DNA of 64,000 nucleotides from CAWGYT01 sp963826795 (GTDB lineage Bacteria > Planctomycetota > Planctomycetia > Pirellulales > Pirellulaceae). The stretch is from the NCBI GenBank assembly GCA_963826795.1, contig CAWGYT010000010.1, positions 310,001-374,000 on the forward strand. Direction: 5' to 3'. The translations under genes and the position numbers were made by a program. Each line of letters starts with the position of its first letter. Positions within the stretch are counted from its first letter, which is position 1. The notes beneath the pieces were generated by a model. That model was given only the letters and a program-made list of their open reading frames with translations, ran no database searches and was not told the origin of the DNA. Positions 47,319 through 56,724 of this stretch are shown here, one piece after another.

Positions 47319-49795
47319 TCACGCAGCGGATGGCTCGGAGCCAGGCGAGGTCTGAACCAGGGGCAAGATCTGCCCGGACTCGGTCGTCAGGCCCGGAACC
47401 CAGGCGATGGCGACGAGACGCAGATCCACGTCGGTCTTGCGGGGCTTCAGTGCGATCGTTTCGAGGGAAGCCGTGAGGGGGTCGAACTGGGCGCGGATTT
47501 GATCCGCCTCGGCCTGGATGTTTGCCTCCATTTCCACGATCTGTTCCCGGTAGGCCATCAACTTCTCCTGCGCGCGGCGCACGTCGTCCGACTGCTTGGT
47601 CAATCGCCCGTAGCCGCGGGCGGTCGTGGTCGCACGGCCGAGGCTGGTCGAGCTGACGGCCTTGCGTCCCAAAACCGCCCCCAGAATTGTGGCTCCGAAC
47701 GAAATCGCGGTTTGCATTTTGGCCGATTCGGCCTCCTGGATCTCTTTCTCGACCGTGTGTTCCGCCCGCCGAATACGGTCCTCGAGGGCTTGCAACTTCG
47801 TGGCATACCGGCGCCGCAATTGCTCGAGTTCGCGATCTCGCTGCTCCCGAGCGCGTTCGGTCAAGCGAATTCGGAAATCACGCTCGCTCTCGCCCGGCTG
47901 GGAATACTCGCCGAGCACCTTGCTTTGAAATAACTCGTAGCGTCGCGAGCGGTAGAGGTGCTCGCTCAACCGGCGCTGCCAACTGCGGAGCTGGCTTGCC
48001 TGGCCGGCGGACGGCGGCAGCGCGGCGAATCGGCAGGGTTCCAGCGGTTCTTGCCCCAGATCGTCCAAGGTCAGGGTCAGCGCGCAGCCCGCGACCAATC
48101 GACCTGCCCGGTTCCGTCCTCGATGTCCGCCAGCAAGAGCAGCGATTCGTCCGCTGCCAGACCGCGTCGCGAGTCGACGAAGTGGACCGTCGCGGCGGCG
48201 AGCACGGCGGCCTCGTAAGTCAGCTCGGCCTTGCCAACCGGTCGGTCGGGCGGAAGAAACACTTCGGGGACCTCGGGCGGAAGAAGGGGGCGGGTGGAGG
48301 CGGCATCCCGCGGTGCCGAGTGGGTGGGCCGATCGGCCGGGGCGGTTTCCGGGGTCGGCGGATCGGACGGCTGGCCGCGTTGGGTCAACTGGCGAATTTG
48401 GTGCCGAGTCATCGGCCCAGCGAGATAGGAGAGCACCCAGCGGCTTTCAAAAATCGCGGGACGGTCCTCGTGCACGTTGTGCATCAAGAAGACGCGCTGC
48501 CCGAGTTGCGACAGAAGATCGGCCAACGCGGCCCGGTCCAGCGGTCCGCCGGCCTCTGCCGAGGCCCCTTCGAGGCCTTCCAGGACGCGCTGCTTGTCGC
48601 GCTCGGTTTGCAAACGTCCCAAGAACCAGGTGCCCGTATTCGAAAGGCCCTTGTAATCCAGATCGACCGGATTTTGCGTGGCGACAATGACGCCCAGCCC
48701 AAAGGCACGCGCCTGTTTCAGGAGCGTCAACAGGGGTCTTTTCGAGGGCGGTTCCTTGACGGGTGGCAGATAGCCAAAGATTTCGTCGATGTACAGCAGA
48801 GCTCGCAGGCTGGTGGTCCCGGGGCGACTGCGCATCCAGCCCAGGGTTTGATTGAGCAGCAGCGACACGAAGAACATCCGTTCGGATTCGGAAAGATGCG
48901 CGATCGAGAATATCGCGTGCCGCGGTTTGCCTTGGTCCGTATAGAGCAGCCGATCGATGTCCAGGGGTTCGCCAGACAACCAGGTGGCGAAACCGGGCGC
49001 CGCCAGCAGGTTGTTCAACGCCATCGCCAGCTGAAAGCGATCGGCGGCCGGGAAAAACGACTCCATCTCCATCACTCCGACGCGGGTGAAGGGAGGATTC
49101 TGGACCGACTGGATGATCGATCCCAAGTCCAGGTCCTGACCCTGGCTCCAGGCCTGGTGAAACAGGTTCGTCAGCAGGATATGTTCGCGCGACCGCAGGG
49201 GATCGGCGGTGATCCCGAGCAGGGCCAAGAGGCTGGTGGCGGTGGTCGAGACTCGGTCCCGCAGCCAATCGCCGTCCTCGCGAATGGCCGGTGGGGGCGC
49301 CGCGAAGGAGGCGAGGATCGAAACGGGTCGCCCCGCGTCGCTTCCAGGCGTGTAGATCGTGAATTCCGCCGATTCACTCAGCTTCGCGATCCGTGCGGCG
49401 TCTTGACCCCAGTCGGCCAGGCCCTGCTTCCACTGAGTTGCCACTTGAGCGGCGTAATCGGCGACGGACATCCCGCGCCGCGCGGCGTCGTCCGCATGCA
49501 GCCAGGGCTCGAAGTCCGCCCCACGTAACTCGGGGAACTGCAGCAGCAGATTGCTCAGGTCCCCTTTGGGATCGATGATCAGCGCGGGAATTCCATCGAT
49601 GGCCGCCTCTTCCAAGAGGCAAATCCCCAGGCCCGTCTTGCCGCTGCCGGTCATGCCGACGATCACGGCGTGCGTCACGAGATCCTTTGAGTCATAGAGC
49701 AGCAGGTCGTCGGTGCGTCGTTTCTGGTCGAGGTCGTACTCCTTGCCGAGATAGAAGACGCTCAGTTTTTCATAGAGTTCGCTTGCGGCACTCAC
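47319..49795 (-). CDS. HerA/FtsK-superfamily ATPase with long coiled-coil tail (one frameshift near 48085)
   Basis: The N-terminal part (MSAASELYEKLSVFYLGKEY) has Walker A GMTGSGKTG (residues 47-55), LIIDPKGDLSNLLLQFPEL, Walker B LLYIDEIFGYLPPVKEPPSK and the motif GLGVIVATQNPVDLDYKGLS, typical of DUF87/DUF853-like ATPases. That frame ends abruptly after GTGQVDWSRAAR. One frame over, CALTLTLDDLGQEPLEPCRF continues into a charged coiled coil (LRRRYATKLQALEDRIRRAE) and a small glycine region (TAISFGATILGAVLGRKAVS). Homologues are single long proteins with this order, so one base is missing near 48082-48086. The rebuilt length is about 825 residues. Such ATPases are thought to act on DNA or in conjugation-like motors; the role here is unproved. 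Confidence 0.85.
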
Positions 49796-49873
49796 CTGCT
49801 AGGTCCTCAAGGTCTCGGAGACGGCATCGCCTGTTGGCCCGTAGTGTAATCGATCGCGTCCGGCCGCACAGGC

Positions 49874-50551
49874 TCAGCTCACAAGTCGCTGACGGGCCGC
49901 CTCGACGACGTCGTCCAACATCGCTTCGGTCAAGCGTCCGGTAAACGTATTCTGTTGGCTCGGGTGATAGCAGCCCAGCAGCCAGTGACCTTCATCCAAA
50001 GCGACCGACGCTCCGTGCCGAAACTTCGGACGCGGGCCGCTCCAGGGAAAACGGGCGCAGAGCGCCGGCCAGATTCCGTCCCAGGCGATTCGTCCGAGGG
50101 CGAGGAAGACTCGCGCGGGAACGATGTCGAGGGTTTGGTGGAGCCACGCCTGGCAAGCCTCGCGTTCGGCCGCCGTCGGTCGATTGTCGGGCGGCGCGCA
50201 ATGACAGACGGCGGTTATCGCGCAGTTGACCAGTTGCAAGTCATCCTCCCGTGAACGTGAACTCGCCTGGTTGGCGAAGCCGGCGCGGTGCAAGGCGCGA
50301 TAGAGCCAGTCGCCGCTGCGGTCCCCCGTAAACATCCGCCCCGTGCGGTTCGCGCCGTGAGCGCCGGGAGCCAGGCCCACGATCAACAATTGGGCGCGAG
50401 GATCCCCGAAGTTGGGCACCGGGCGCGCCCAATAATCCCAATCGACATAGGCGCGTCGCTTTTGTTGTCCAATTTGTCGGCAATAACTTCGCAGACGTTC
50501 GCATCGCTCACACGCTTCCAATTCGTCGTTCAAGGTGGTCCAGGAAATCAT
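49874..50551 (-). CDS. Family-5 uracil-DNA glycosylase (UDGb type, Fe-S)
   Basis: This base-excision-repair enzyme removes uracil and some oxidised or deaminated bases. The start at 50551 overlaps the upstream bpt stop as ATGA, implying translational coupling. The protein shows motif 1 LAPGAHGANRTGRMFTGDRS, the cysteines of the 4Fe-4S cluster (CERCERLRSYC near the start and VNCAITAVCHCAPPDNRP), VFLALGRIAWDG and motif 2 LLGCYHPSQQNTFTGRL. Family-5 enzymes lack the polar Asn/Asp of motif 1 found in family 1, which fits GAHGANR. About 225 residues, normal length. Confidence 0.93.
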   Translation of the reverse strand: MISWTTLNDELEACERCERLRSYCRQIGQQKRRAYVDWDYWARPVPNFGDPRAQLLIVGLAPGAHGANRTGRMFTGDRSGDWLYRALHRAGFANQASSRSREDDLQLVNCAITAVCHCAPPDNRPTAAEREACQAWLHQTLDIVPARVFLALGRIAWDGIWPALCARFPWSGPRPKFRHGASVALDEGHWLLGCYHPSQQNTFTGRLTEAMLDDVVEAARQRLVS

Positions 50552-51351
50552 GTCAATTCGGGCTCCACCGGATCCCAAACGGGAGGCGCCGGCGAGTCGG
50601 CCGATTCGCGCAAGACCTCATGCGGTCGGTACCGCGATTTGTAGGCCATCGAACCGCATTGGGCGATCCAATAGCCCAGGTAGTGGTGAGGCAGCTCGTA
50701 GGCCGCCGCCAAACGCAGTTCGGTCAACATCGAATACGTTCCCGGGCCCTCCGGCCGCCACTCTGGATCGTGGTAAAAGTAGACGCTCGACATGCCCCAA
50801 CGCGTGATATCGATCAAGCCGACGCCGGCCAGCCGGTCCGCGCGAAAGTAACGCAGCTCCGCCGCGAATTCGAATTCACCCAGAAGGAACGAGTTCACGT
50901 ACTCGTCGCGGTCGATCTCTCGCGCTGGCCAATTACGGAGCCGCGCCATCTCGGCGTGATAGCGGTTAAAGATTGCCAGATGATCGTCGGTCACGCCCGG
51001 ACGCGTCAGTTCAACTTCGACCTGCGCGTTGCGCTGCCAACAACGTCGCTGACTCTTGCTGGTCCGAAAGCGAGCCACGTCGACTCGCAGACTGCGGCAT
51101 TTCGAACAGGCCGGACAGACGGGGCGAAAAAACACGATCCCGTGCCGCCGCCAGCCCCGCCGCAGGTATTCGAAGTATTGCCGTTCCGTCAGCGTCCAGA
51201 TCTGATGGTATTCCAAGGAAGCCCGTTCGTTCGGCAAGTAAGCGCAACGGTCCACCGGCGAGGTGAACTGGGCCAGGATCTCGGGCGCGCCTGGCGACGG
51301 CTCGGGTGGAAACTGGCTGCGCAGCGGCTCATTCACACCTGCGGTTCCCAT
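50548..51351 (-). CDS. bpt: Aspartate/glutamate leucyltransferase (bacterial Ate1-like)
   Basis: Bpt transfers leucine from Leu-tRNA to proteins with N-terminal Asp or Glu, marking them for ClpAP degradation. The start at 51351 gives MGTAGVNEPLRSQFPPEPSP; upstream in-frame sequence to 51471 lies inside the oxidoreductase gene and is not credible. The N-domain has the conserved cysteines CPACSKCRSLRVDVARF and the C-domain the GNAT-like core (LAIFNRYHAEMARLRNWPAR, VGLIDITRWGMSSVYFYHDP, MLTELRLAAAYELPHHYLGY and WIAQCGSMAYKSRYRPHEVL). About 267 residues. It overlaps the oxidoreductase upstream by 19 bases and the glycosylase downstream by 4, so all three look cotranscribed. Confidence 0.95.
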   Translation of the reverse strand: MGTAGVNEPLRSQFPPEPSPGAPEILAQFTSPVDRCAYLPNERASLEYHQIWTLTERQYFEYLRRGWRRHGIVFFRPVCPACSKCRSLRVDVARFRTSKSQRRCWQRNAQVEVELTRPGVTDDHLAIFNRYHAEMARLRNWPAREIDRDEYVNSFLLGEFEFAAELRYFRADRLAGVGLIDITRWGMSSVYFYHDPEWRPEGPGTYSMLTELRLAAAYELPHHYLGYWIAQCGSMAYKSRYRPHEVLRESADSPAPPVWDPVEPELT

Positions 51352-52622
51352 CCGGCCTCGTAGGTCCGCTTCCACAAAGTTTCCGCCTGGGGATCGTCTT
51401 GAATGTGCCCGTCGCTTGGTCGGCAGTTGAGCGTGTGACCGGAGCGCTGCGAAATGTTTCCCAGGTGGCACAACAGCGTGCTGCGGTGTCCTTCCAGAAT
51501 GTCCGCGTGGAGCGATTCCGCGTCGTTTTTTCGGATCGCGTCCACGAAATTCGCGACGTGCTCCGACTCGCCGCTTCGGCTTCCTTCGTGCGTTTCCTGA
51601 ACGGCGTCCTGCCGGTCGAGGATCTGGAAGTTTCCGTTTTCCTCCAACCGCAGCGTGCCGTCCGTTCCATAAAAGACAACGAAGTCGGATCCATGGCGGT
51701 TGCAGCTGAGTCCTTGCCAGGTGATCGCCTTCTGATCGGGAAACTCAAACGCCACCACTTGCGTATCCGGCGTCTCCTGGTCGTCCTGGTAGGCGTACCT
51801 GCCACCACTGGACGTGACTCGGCGAGGATACTCGACGTCCAGACCCCAGCGGCAGAGATCGAGCGTATGGATGCCGTTGTTGCCCAATTCGCCGTTACCC
51901 CAGTGCCATCGCCAATGCCAGTTGTAGTGGACGACGTTGTCCCGATAGGGGCGACGTGGGGCGGGGCCTTGCCAGAGTTCGTAGTCGAGCTGAGCGGGGA
52001 CGGCGGCGGGCTTGCCGACCCCAATCGAACCTCGGGCACTCGCGTACCAGGCTCGCGCCAGATAGGCTCGGCCAATCGCCCCCGCGTGAAGTCGCTCCAT
52101 GGCAAGCCGCGTTCCCGGACTGCTCCGCCGTTGGGTTCCCAATTGGACCAGACGCCGATGTTGACGCGCGGCGGCGACCATCGCCTCCCCCTCCCAGGGA
52201 TTGTGGCTGCAGGGCTTTTCGACATACACGTGTTTGCCCGCCGCACAGGCCAGAATCGTGGCCGGAGCGTGCCAATGATTCGGCGCCGCACAGACCAACA
52301 CATCGACCTGCGGATCGTCCAGGATCCGTCGGAAATCGACGATGCCTTGTGTCTCCTTAGAAAAACTCTCGCGCAGACCCGCGGCACACGCGTCCGCCCG
52401 TTCACGGTCGGCGTCGCACGCATAGCGGACCTCGACCTGGGGTTGTTTGGCAAAGAGCTGCGCCAAACTGCGGCCCCGGTTCAGTCCCATCACGCCCACG
52501 ATCAAACGCCGCGTCTCGTCTTCTTCGCCGCGGGCCGCAGGCGATGCCCAAGCCGTGGCGGTGACGAGACCCGCTGCCGAGACTCCCTTCAGGAATCCAC
52601 GACGTCCGCTGGGTTCTGACAT
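51333..52622 (-). CDS. Tat-exported Gfo/Idh/MocA oxidoreductase
   Basis: The N-terminus MSEPSGRRGFLKGVSAAGLV is a twin-arginine leader (RRGFLK), so the folded, cofactor-loaded enzyme is exported. The Rossmann motif is altered (IVGVMGLNRGRSLAQLFA, GxNRGR in place of GxGxxG). Then come CAAPNHWHAPATILACAAGK, the catalytic VEKPCSHNPWEGEAMVAAAR, and the C-domain with VHYNWHWRWHWGNGELGNNG and HTLDLCRWGLDVEYPRRV. The last two are hallmarks of the large planctomycete exported oxidoreductase group. 429 residues. It heads a same-strand run with bpt and the glycosylase, but nothing suggests a shared biochemical role. Confidence 0.94.
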   Translation of the reverse strand: MSEPSGRRGFLKGVSAAGLVTATAWASPAARGEEDETRRLIVGVMGLNRGRSLAQLFAKQPQVEVRYACDADRERADACAAGLRESFSKETQGIVDFRRILDDPQVDVLVCAAPNHWHAPATILACAAGKHVYVEKPCSHNPWEGEAMVAAARQHRRLVQLGTQRRSSPGTRLAMERLHAGAIGRAYLARAWYASARGSIGVGKPAAVPAQLDYELWQGPAPRRPYRDNVVHYNWHWRWHWGNGELGNNGIHTLDLCRWGLDVEYPRRVTSSGGRYAYQDDQETPDTQVVAFEFPDQKAITWQGLSCNRHGSDFVVFYGTDGTLRLEENGNFQILDRQDAVQETHEGSRSGESEHVANFVDAIRKNDAESLHADILEGHRSTLLCHLGNISQRSGHTLNCRPSDGHIQDDPQAETLWKRTYEAGWEPQV

Positions 52623-52854
52623 CTTGCACCTCGCTACTTCCGAAGGGATCTGAGCGCGCGTCGACCGGACAACCCAGCAATTCGACGGGCGGCGTTTTCA
52701 AACTCTCGACTGACGATTGATGATGACGCATCCGTCGACGAGAATCAACGTGTGTGGGCTGCGGTCGCCAGGCAGGCGCCGTCCCCGTTCGGTTCGGCGA
52801 TCCCTCGCGCTGCCGCTCTGGCAACAGCGCTTTTGCGAAAGGTTGAGATGATCC

Positions 52855-55800
52855 ATGTGGAACGACCTGAGTTTCAGTCTCTCCCGTTGCCGAAACACCC
52901 TGCTGGCCCTGGCACTGCTCGGCCCGTTCCCTGCGTTGTCGGAAACCGTCGTCGTGGCGGAGCGCGAATGGACAATTCCCGATGGGTTTGTGATTGAGCA
53001 GGTGGCAGGACCGGAACTCGTCCCGCGGCCCATTGTGGCGGACTTCGACCAGGCCGGCGATCTGTATGTGGCCGATTCGAGTGGCTCGAATGACGATGTG
53101 CAGACTCAGCTACGCGAGCGACCGCACCGCATCGTCCGGCTCCGCGACGAGGATGGCGATGGTCGTTTCGACTCGCAAGTCGTGTTTGCCGACCAGATGA
53201 TGTTCCCCGAAGGAGTGCTCTGCTATCGCGGTTCGGTCTTCGTCGCAGCGCCGCCGCAGATCTGGAAGCTAACCGACTCCGACCAGGATGGCGTCGCGGA
53301 CCAGCGCGACGTCTGGTTCGATGGCCAGACCTTGACAGGTTGTGCCAACGACTTGCACGGTCCCTACCTGGGACGCGATGGCTGGTTGTATTGGTGTAAA
53401 GGAGCGTTCGCCGAACAGACACACACGCTGGTCACGGGCGACCCCTGGACGTCGCGTGCGGCTCATGTGTTTCGACGACGCCCCGAAGGCGGGCCGATCG
53501 ATGTGATCATGACCGGAGGCATGGACAACCCGGTCGAAGTCGTCTTTACGGACCGGGGCGAGCGAATCTTCACGACGACTTTCCTGCAGCATCCGGCAGG
53601 TGGTTTGCGAGATGGTTTGATCCATGCCATTTACGGCGGCGTTTACGGCAAGTCACACGGCGTGTTGGACGGACACGCTCGCACGGGTGAGCTGATGCCG
53701 CCGATGACGCACCTGGGGCCGGCGGCGCCCAGCGGGCTCGCCTACCTGGAAATGTCGAGCCTCGGTCCCGCCTACGCCGGCAATTTACTCGCGGCCTGCT
53801 TCAACCTGCATCAAGTATCCCGCCACGTCTTGGTTCCGGACGGTGCCAGCTGGCGCACCGAGGATGCGGCCTGGGTCTCCAGTCCCGATCTGGATTTTCA
53901 CCCCACGGACGTACTGGAAGACGCCGACGGCAGTGTGCTGATTGTCGACACCGGTGGCTGGTACAAGCTGTGCTGTCCCACATCGCAGCTGCACAAGCCG
54001 GATGTGCTGGGCGGGATCTATCGCGTGCGTCGTCGGGACATGCCGCCGTTGGAAGATCCTCGGGGCCGCCAATTGCCATGGAATCAATTCTCCCCGAGCC
54101 AGCTCGTGGAACGTCTGGGCGATGCCCGGTTCGCGGTGCGTGCTCGTGCCGTCGACCAACTCGCACAACAGGACGAGGTCGACTGGGGGGCGCTGGCCGC
54201 GGCGATGCCCCAACACACGTCCGAGCGGCAACGGCGGGAATTGATCTGGGTGGCCACTCGCAGTCGGGACGACGACTCCCGCCAGGTCCTCAAGCAGGGC
54301 CTGCAAGACGCGTCGGAATCGGTCCGGCAGGCGGCGTTGCACGGCGTGAGCGTGCGTCGCGAGCGATCGCTTGCCGAAGCGGTCGTGGGCCTCCTGTCCG
54401 ACCCGGCACCGAGCGTACGTCGAGCTGCCGCCGAGGCGGCCGGCCGGCTGGGAAACCTCGCCGCCGTCGGGCCGCTGGTGCACCAGGCGGTCACGGCACA
54501 AGGACGCGCGCTGGAGCATTCCGCGGTCTATGCACTGATCGAACTTCGATCGGTCGAGTCGCTACGGTCGGCGCTTCGCGACGCCTCGCCGCAAGCACAA
54601 CGCGTCATCTTGCTCGCGTTGGACCAGATCCCAGGCGGTAAACCGCAAGCCCAAGAGGTACTTCGCTTGGTCGACGACGCGGATCGCGCTGTTCGCGAGA
54701 CGAGCGGCTGGATTCTGGCGCGGCACCCCGAATGGGCTGCCGATATGATCGACCATTGGCTGGTCGAGTGGCGAGCGGATCCGGACGGGGCGTCGGGGCG
54801 CCGTGCCGAGTTGGAGCAGCGAGTGGCGGAGTTGATCCGACTGCCGGAAATGCAAGATCGATTGATGGCCGGCTTGGCCGTCGGCGACGCCCCCGAGGCG
54901 TCCCAACAGGTCTTGCTGGCACTGTTGCGACGGTCGCAAACGGAGGTGCTGAGCGAATCGCTGCAGGCGACGCTGGCCAGCACCCTGCGAACCGCCCGTG
55001 CCGAAATCGCCGGCGACATGATTACGACCCTCGCCGCGTTGCCGCGGCCGGCAACTCAGCACGCGTTGGTCGCCGAATTGGCCCGCTGGGCCGAACGGAC
55101 CGACGCCGACCCTGCGTTGCGACTTCAAGCGGTCGCGTCCTTGGACATGGTGCCGGGAGGGTTGTCGGACGAGCTGGTTCAGCGGTTGCTACGGGCCGCC
55201 AACGATCCGGAAGACTTCGCGCATCGCCGGTGGGCGACCACGGCGCTGGCCCGCAATCCGCTTACGTCCGAGCAAATGCAGCAACTGCTCGGGGAATTGC
55301 CGCAGCTGGGGCCGATTGAGCTGCGGGCCGTGTTGCCGGCCTTTCGCAGGCAGGCAAGTGACCCGCTAGGGCAGGCGCTGCTGGCCGCCCTGGCTCAGTC
55401 GCCCGCCAGCATCGTAATTCCCTGGGAGGAATTGAGCGAATCGCTGGGCCAGTTCAGCCCGGCGATTCGGCAGCAAGCCCAGCATCAACTGGCCACTCGT
55501 CGGCCGACGGGAGCCGAGCAGACCGCGCGCGTCGAAACTCTGCTCGCCGAACTTCCTGCCGGCGACGTGCGTCGCGGTCAGCAGGTGTTCCACAGCGCGA
55601 AAGCGGCCTGCTTTACGTGTCATGCGATGGGCTATCGGGGCGGGGATCTGGGGCCCGACCTGACACGGATCGGCCGGATTCGAGCCCGCCGCGATCTCTT
55701 AGAGGCCATCGTGTATCCCAGTGCGAGTTTCGTGCGGAGCTTCGAACCCGTCAGCCTGGTCACGCGCGATGGCCGGGTTCTGAGCGGGATCGTCAAAGAC

Positions 55801-55977
55801 GAACGGGCAAATCGGATTGTGCTCGTGGATGGCCAACGACAGGCCGTCGAAGTCGACCGGGGTGAGATCGAAGAACTCCGCCCAGCTCAGCAGTCCATCA
55901 TGCCCAGCGGCCTCGACCAACTGTTGGCCGAACAGGATCTGGCGGACCTATTGGCGTTCTTGGAGGCGGCCAAGTAG
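52855..55977 (+). CDS. PVC-type dehydrogenase-like protein with HEAT-like repeats and c-type haem site
   Basis: This is the large exported type special to the Planctomycetes-Verrucomicrobia-Chlamydiae group. A signal peptide (LLALALLGPFPALSET) is followed by a PQQ/glucose-dehydrogenase-like propeller: GFVIEQVAGPELVPRPIVAD, DEDGDGRFDSQVVFADQMMF, LTDSDQDGVADQRDVWFDGQ, PYLGRDGWLYWCKGAF, NPVEVVFTDRGERIFTTTFL and LIVDTGGWYKLCCPTSQLHK. Next come HEAT-like helical repeats, roughly residues 430-880 (LLSDPAPSVRRAAAEAAGRL). The last part has one haem site, CFTCH (C919, C922, H923), with LGPDLTRIGRIRARRDLLEA, and ends ADLLAFLEAAK. It is 1,040 residues long. An oxidative step on an external substrate with electron transfer to the haem is likely; the substrate is unknown. 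Confidence 0.93.
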   Translation: MWNDLSFSLSRCRNTLLALALLGPFPALSETVVVAEREWTIPDGFVIEQVAGPELVPRPIVADFDQAGDLYVADSSGSNDDVQTQLRERPHRIVRLRDEDGDGRFDSQVVFADQMMFPEGVLCYRGSVFVAAPPQIWKLTDSDQDGVADQRDVWFDGQTLTGCANDLHGPYLGRDGWLYWCKGAFAEQTHTLVTGDPWTSRAAHVFRRRPEGGPIDVIMTGGMDNPVEVVFTDRGERIFTTTFLQHPAGGLRDGLIHAIYGGVYGKSHGVLDGHARTGELMPPMTHLGPAAPSGLAYLEMSSLGPAYAGNLLAACFNLHQVSRHVLVPDGASWRTEDAAWVSSPDLDFHPTDVLEDADGSVLIVDTGGWYKLCCPTSQLHKPDVLGGIYRVRRRDMPPLEDPRGRQLPWNQFSPSQLVERLGDARFAVRARAVDQLAQQDEVDWGALAAAMPQHTSERQRRELIWVATRSRDDDSRQVLKQGLQDASESVRQAALHGVSVRRERSLAEAVVGLLSDPAPSVRRAAAEAAGRLGNLAAVGPLVHQAVTAQGRALEHSAVYALIELRSVESLRSALRDASPQAQRVILLALDQIPGGKPQAQEVLRLVDDADRAVRETSGWILARHPEWAADMIDHWLVEWRADPDGASGRRAELEQRVAELIRLPEMQDRLMAGLAVGDAPEASQQVLLALLRRSQTEVLSESLQATLASTLRTARAEIAGDMITTLAALPRPATQHALVAELARWAERTDADPALRLQAVASLDMVPGGLSDELVQRLLRAANDPEDFAHRRWATTALARNPLTSEQMQQLLGELPQLGPIELRAVLPAFRRQASDPLGQALLAALAQSPASIVIPWEELSESLGQFSPAIRQQAQHQLATRRPTGAEQTARVETLLAELPAGDVRRGQQVFHSAKAACFTCHAMGYRGGDLGPDLTRIGRIRARRDLLEAIVYPSASFVRSFEPVSLVTRDGRVLSGIVKDERANRIVLVDGQRQAVEVDRGEIEELRPAQQSIMPSGLDQLLAEQDLADLLAFLEAAK

Positions 55978-56050
55978 ACGCCCGCCTGTCACCCTTCTCG
56001 AACCGGCCCCGCTCATCCGGCCCCCTCATCAGGCCCCCTCATCCGGCCCC

Positions 56051-56613
56051 CTCATCCGGCCTTCGGCCACCTTCTCCCGCGTTGGGGAGAAGGGACATTC
56101 TCGTGTCACCTCTCCCGAGGCCGGGAGAGGTCGACCGGGGCCCGCTCGCGGGGCCCGGGCGGGTGAGGGCTGAGCATCTGGCACCCCGCCGGGCCCCCTC
56201 ATCCGGCCTTCGGCCACCTTCTCACGCGTTGAGGAGAAGGGACAGGGGGGTGTCACCTCTCCCGCGGCCGGGAGAGGTCGACCGGGGCCCGCTCGCGGGG
56301 CCCGGGCGGGTGAGGGCTGAGCATCCGGCACCCCGCCGGGCCCCCTCATCCGGCCTTCGGCCACCTTCTCACGCGTGGGGAGAAGGGACATTCTCGTGTC
56401 ACCTCTCCCGCGGCCGGGAGAGGTCGACCGGGGCCCGCTCGCGGGGCCCGGGCGGGTGAGGGCTGAGCATCTGGCACCCCGCCGGGCCCCCTCATCCGGC
56501 CTTCGGCCACCTTCTCCCGCGTTGGGGAGAAGGGACATTCTCGTGTCACCTCTCCCGCGGCCGGGAGAGGTCGACCGGGGCCCGCTCGCGGGGCCCGGGC
56601 GGGTGAGGGCTGA
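56051..56613. repeat. Tandem array of a 147-bp repeat, about 3.9 copies
   Basis: Copies begin (CTCATCCGGCCTTCGGCC) at 56051, 56198, 56345 and 56491, giving periods of 147, 147 and 146. Each copy holds several inverted repeats, such as CTTCTCCCGCGTTGGGGAGA, CCTCTCCCG...CGGGAGAGG and GGCCCGCTCGCGGGGCC. Copy 2 differs most (GAGGAGAAGGGACAGGGGGG). A shorter 14-bp repeat of CCCCCTCATCCGG precedes it from about 56020. The array fills most of the gap between the PVC-type dehydrogenase and the next oxidoreductase. Long open frames across it are by-products of the repetition. Confidence 0.92.
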
Positions 56614-56724
56614 GCATCTGGCGAAACGCGTCGGCTGGGAAAAACTGGTTCCGCTGCGGTTTCGCTTGGTCTAGAATCGGGGCATTCACGCCGTTGAAGA
56701 TTCCCGTTTACGGAGACCTAGTGC

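Noticed and set aside
56029..56538. A 169-codon minus-strand frame encoding a repetitive Pro/Arg-rich protein
   Set aside because: It exists only because the 147-bp repeat is a multiple of three; all frames over the array are open in this way and there is no ribosome site.
56051..56613. CRISPR array
   Set aside because: The units are contiguous 147-bp tandem copies without unique spacers, and no cas gene is present.
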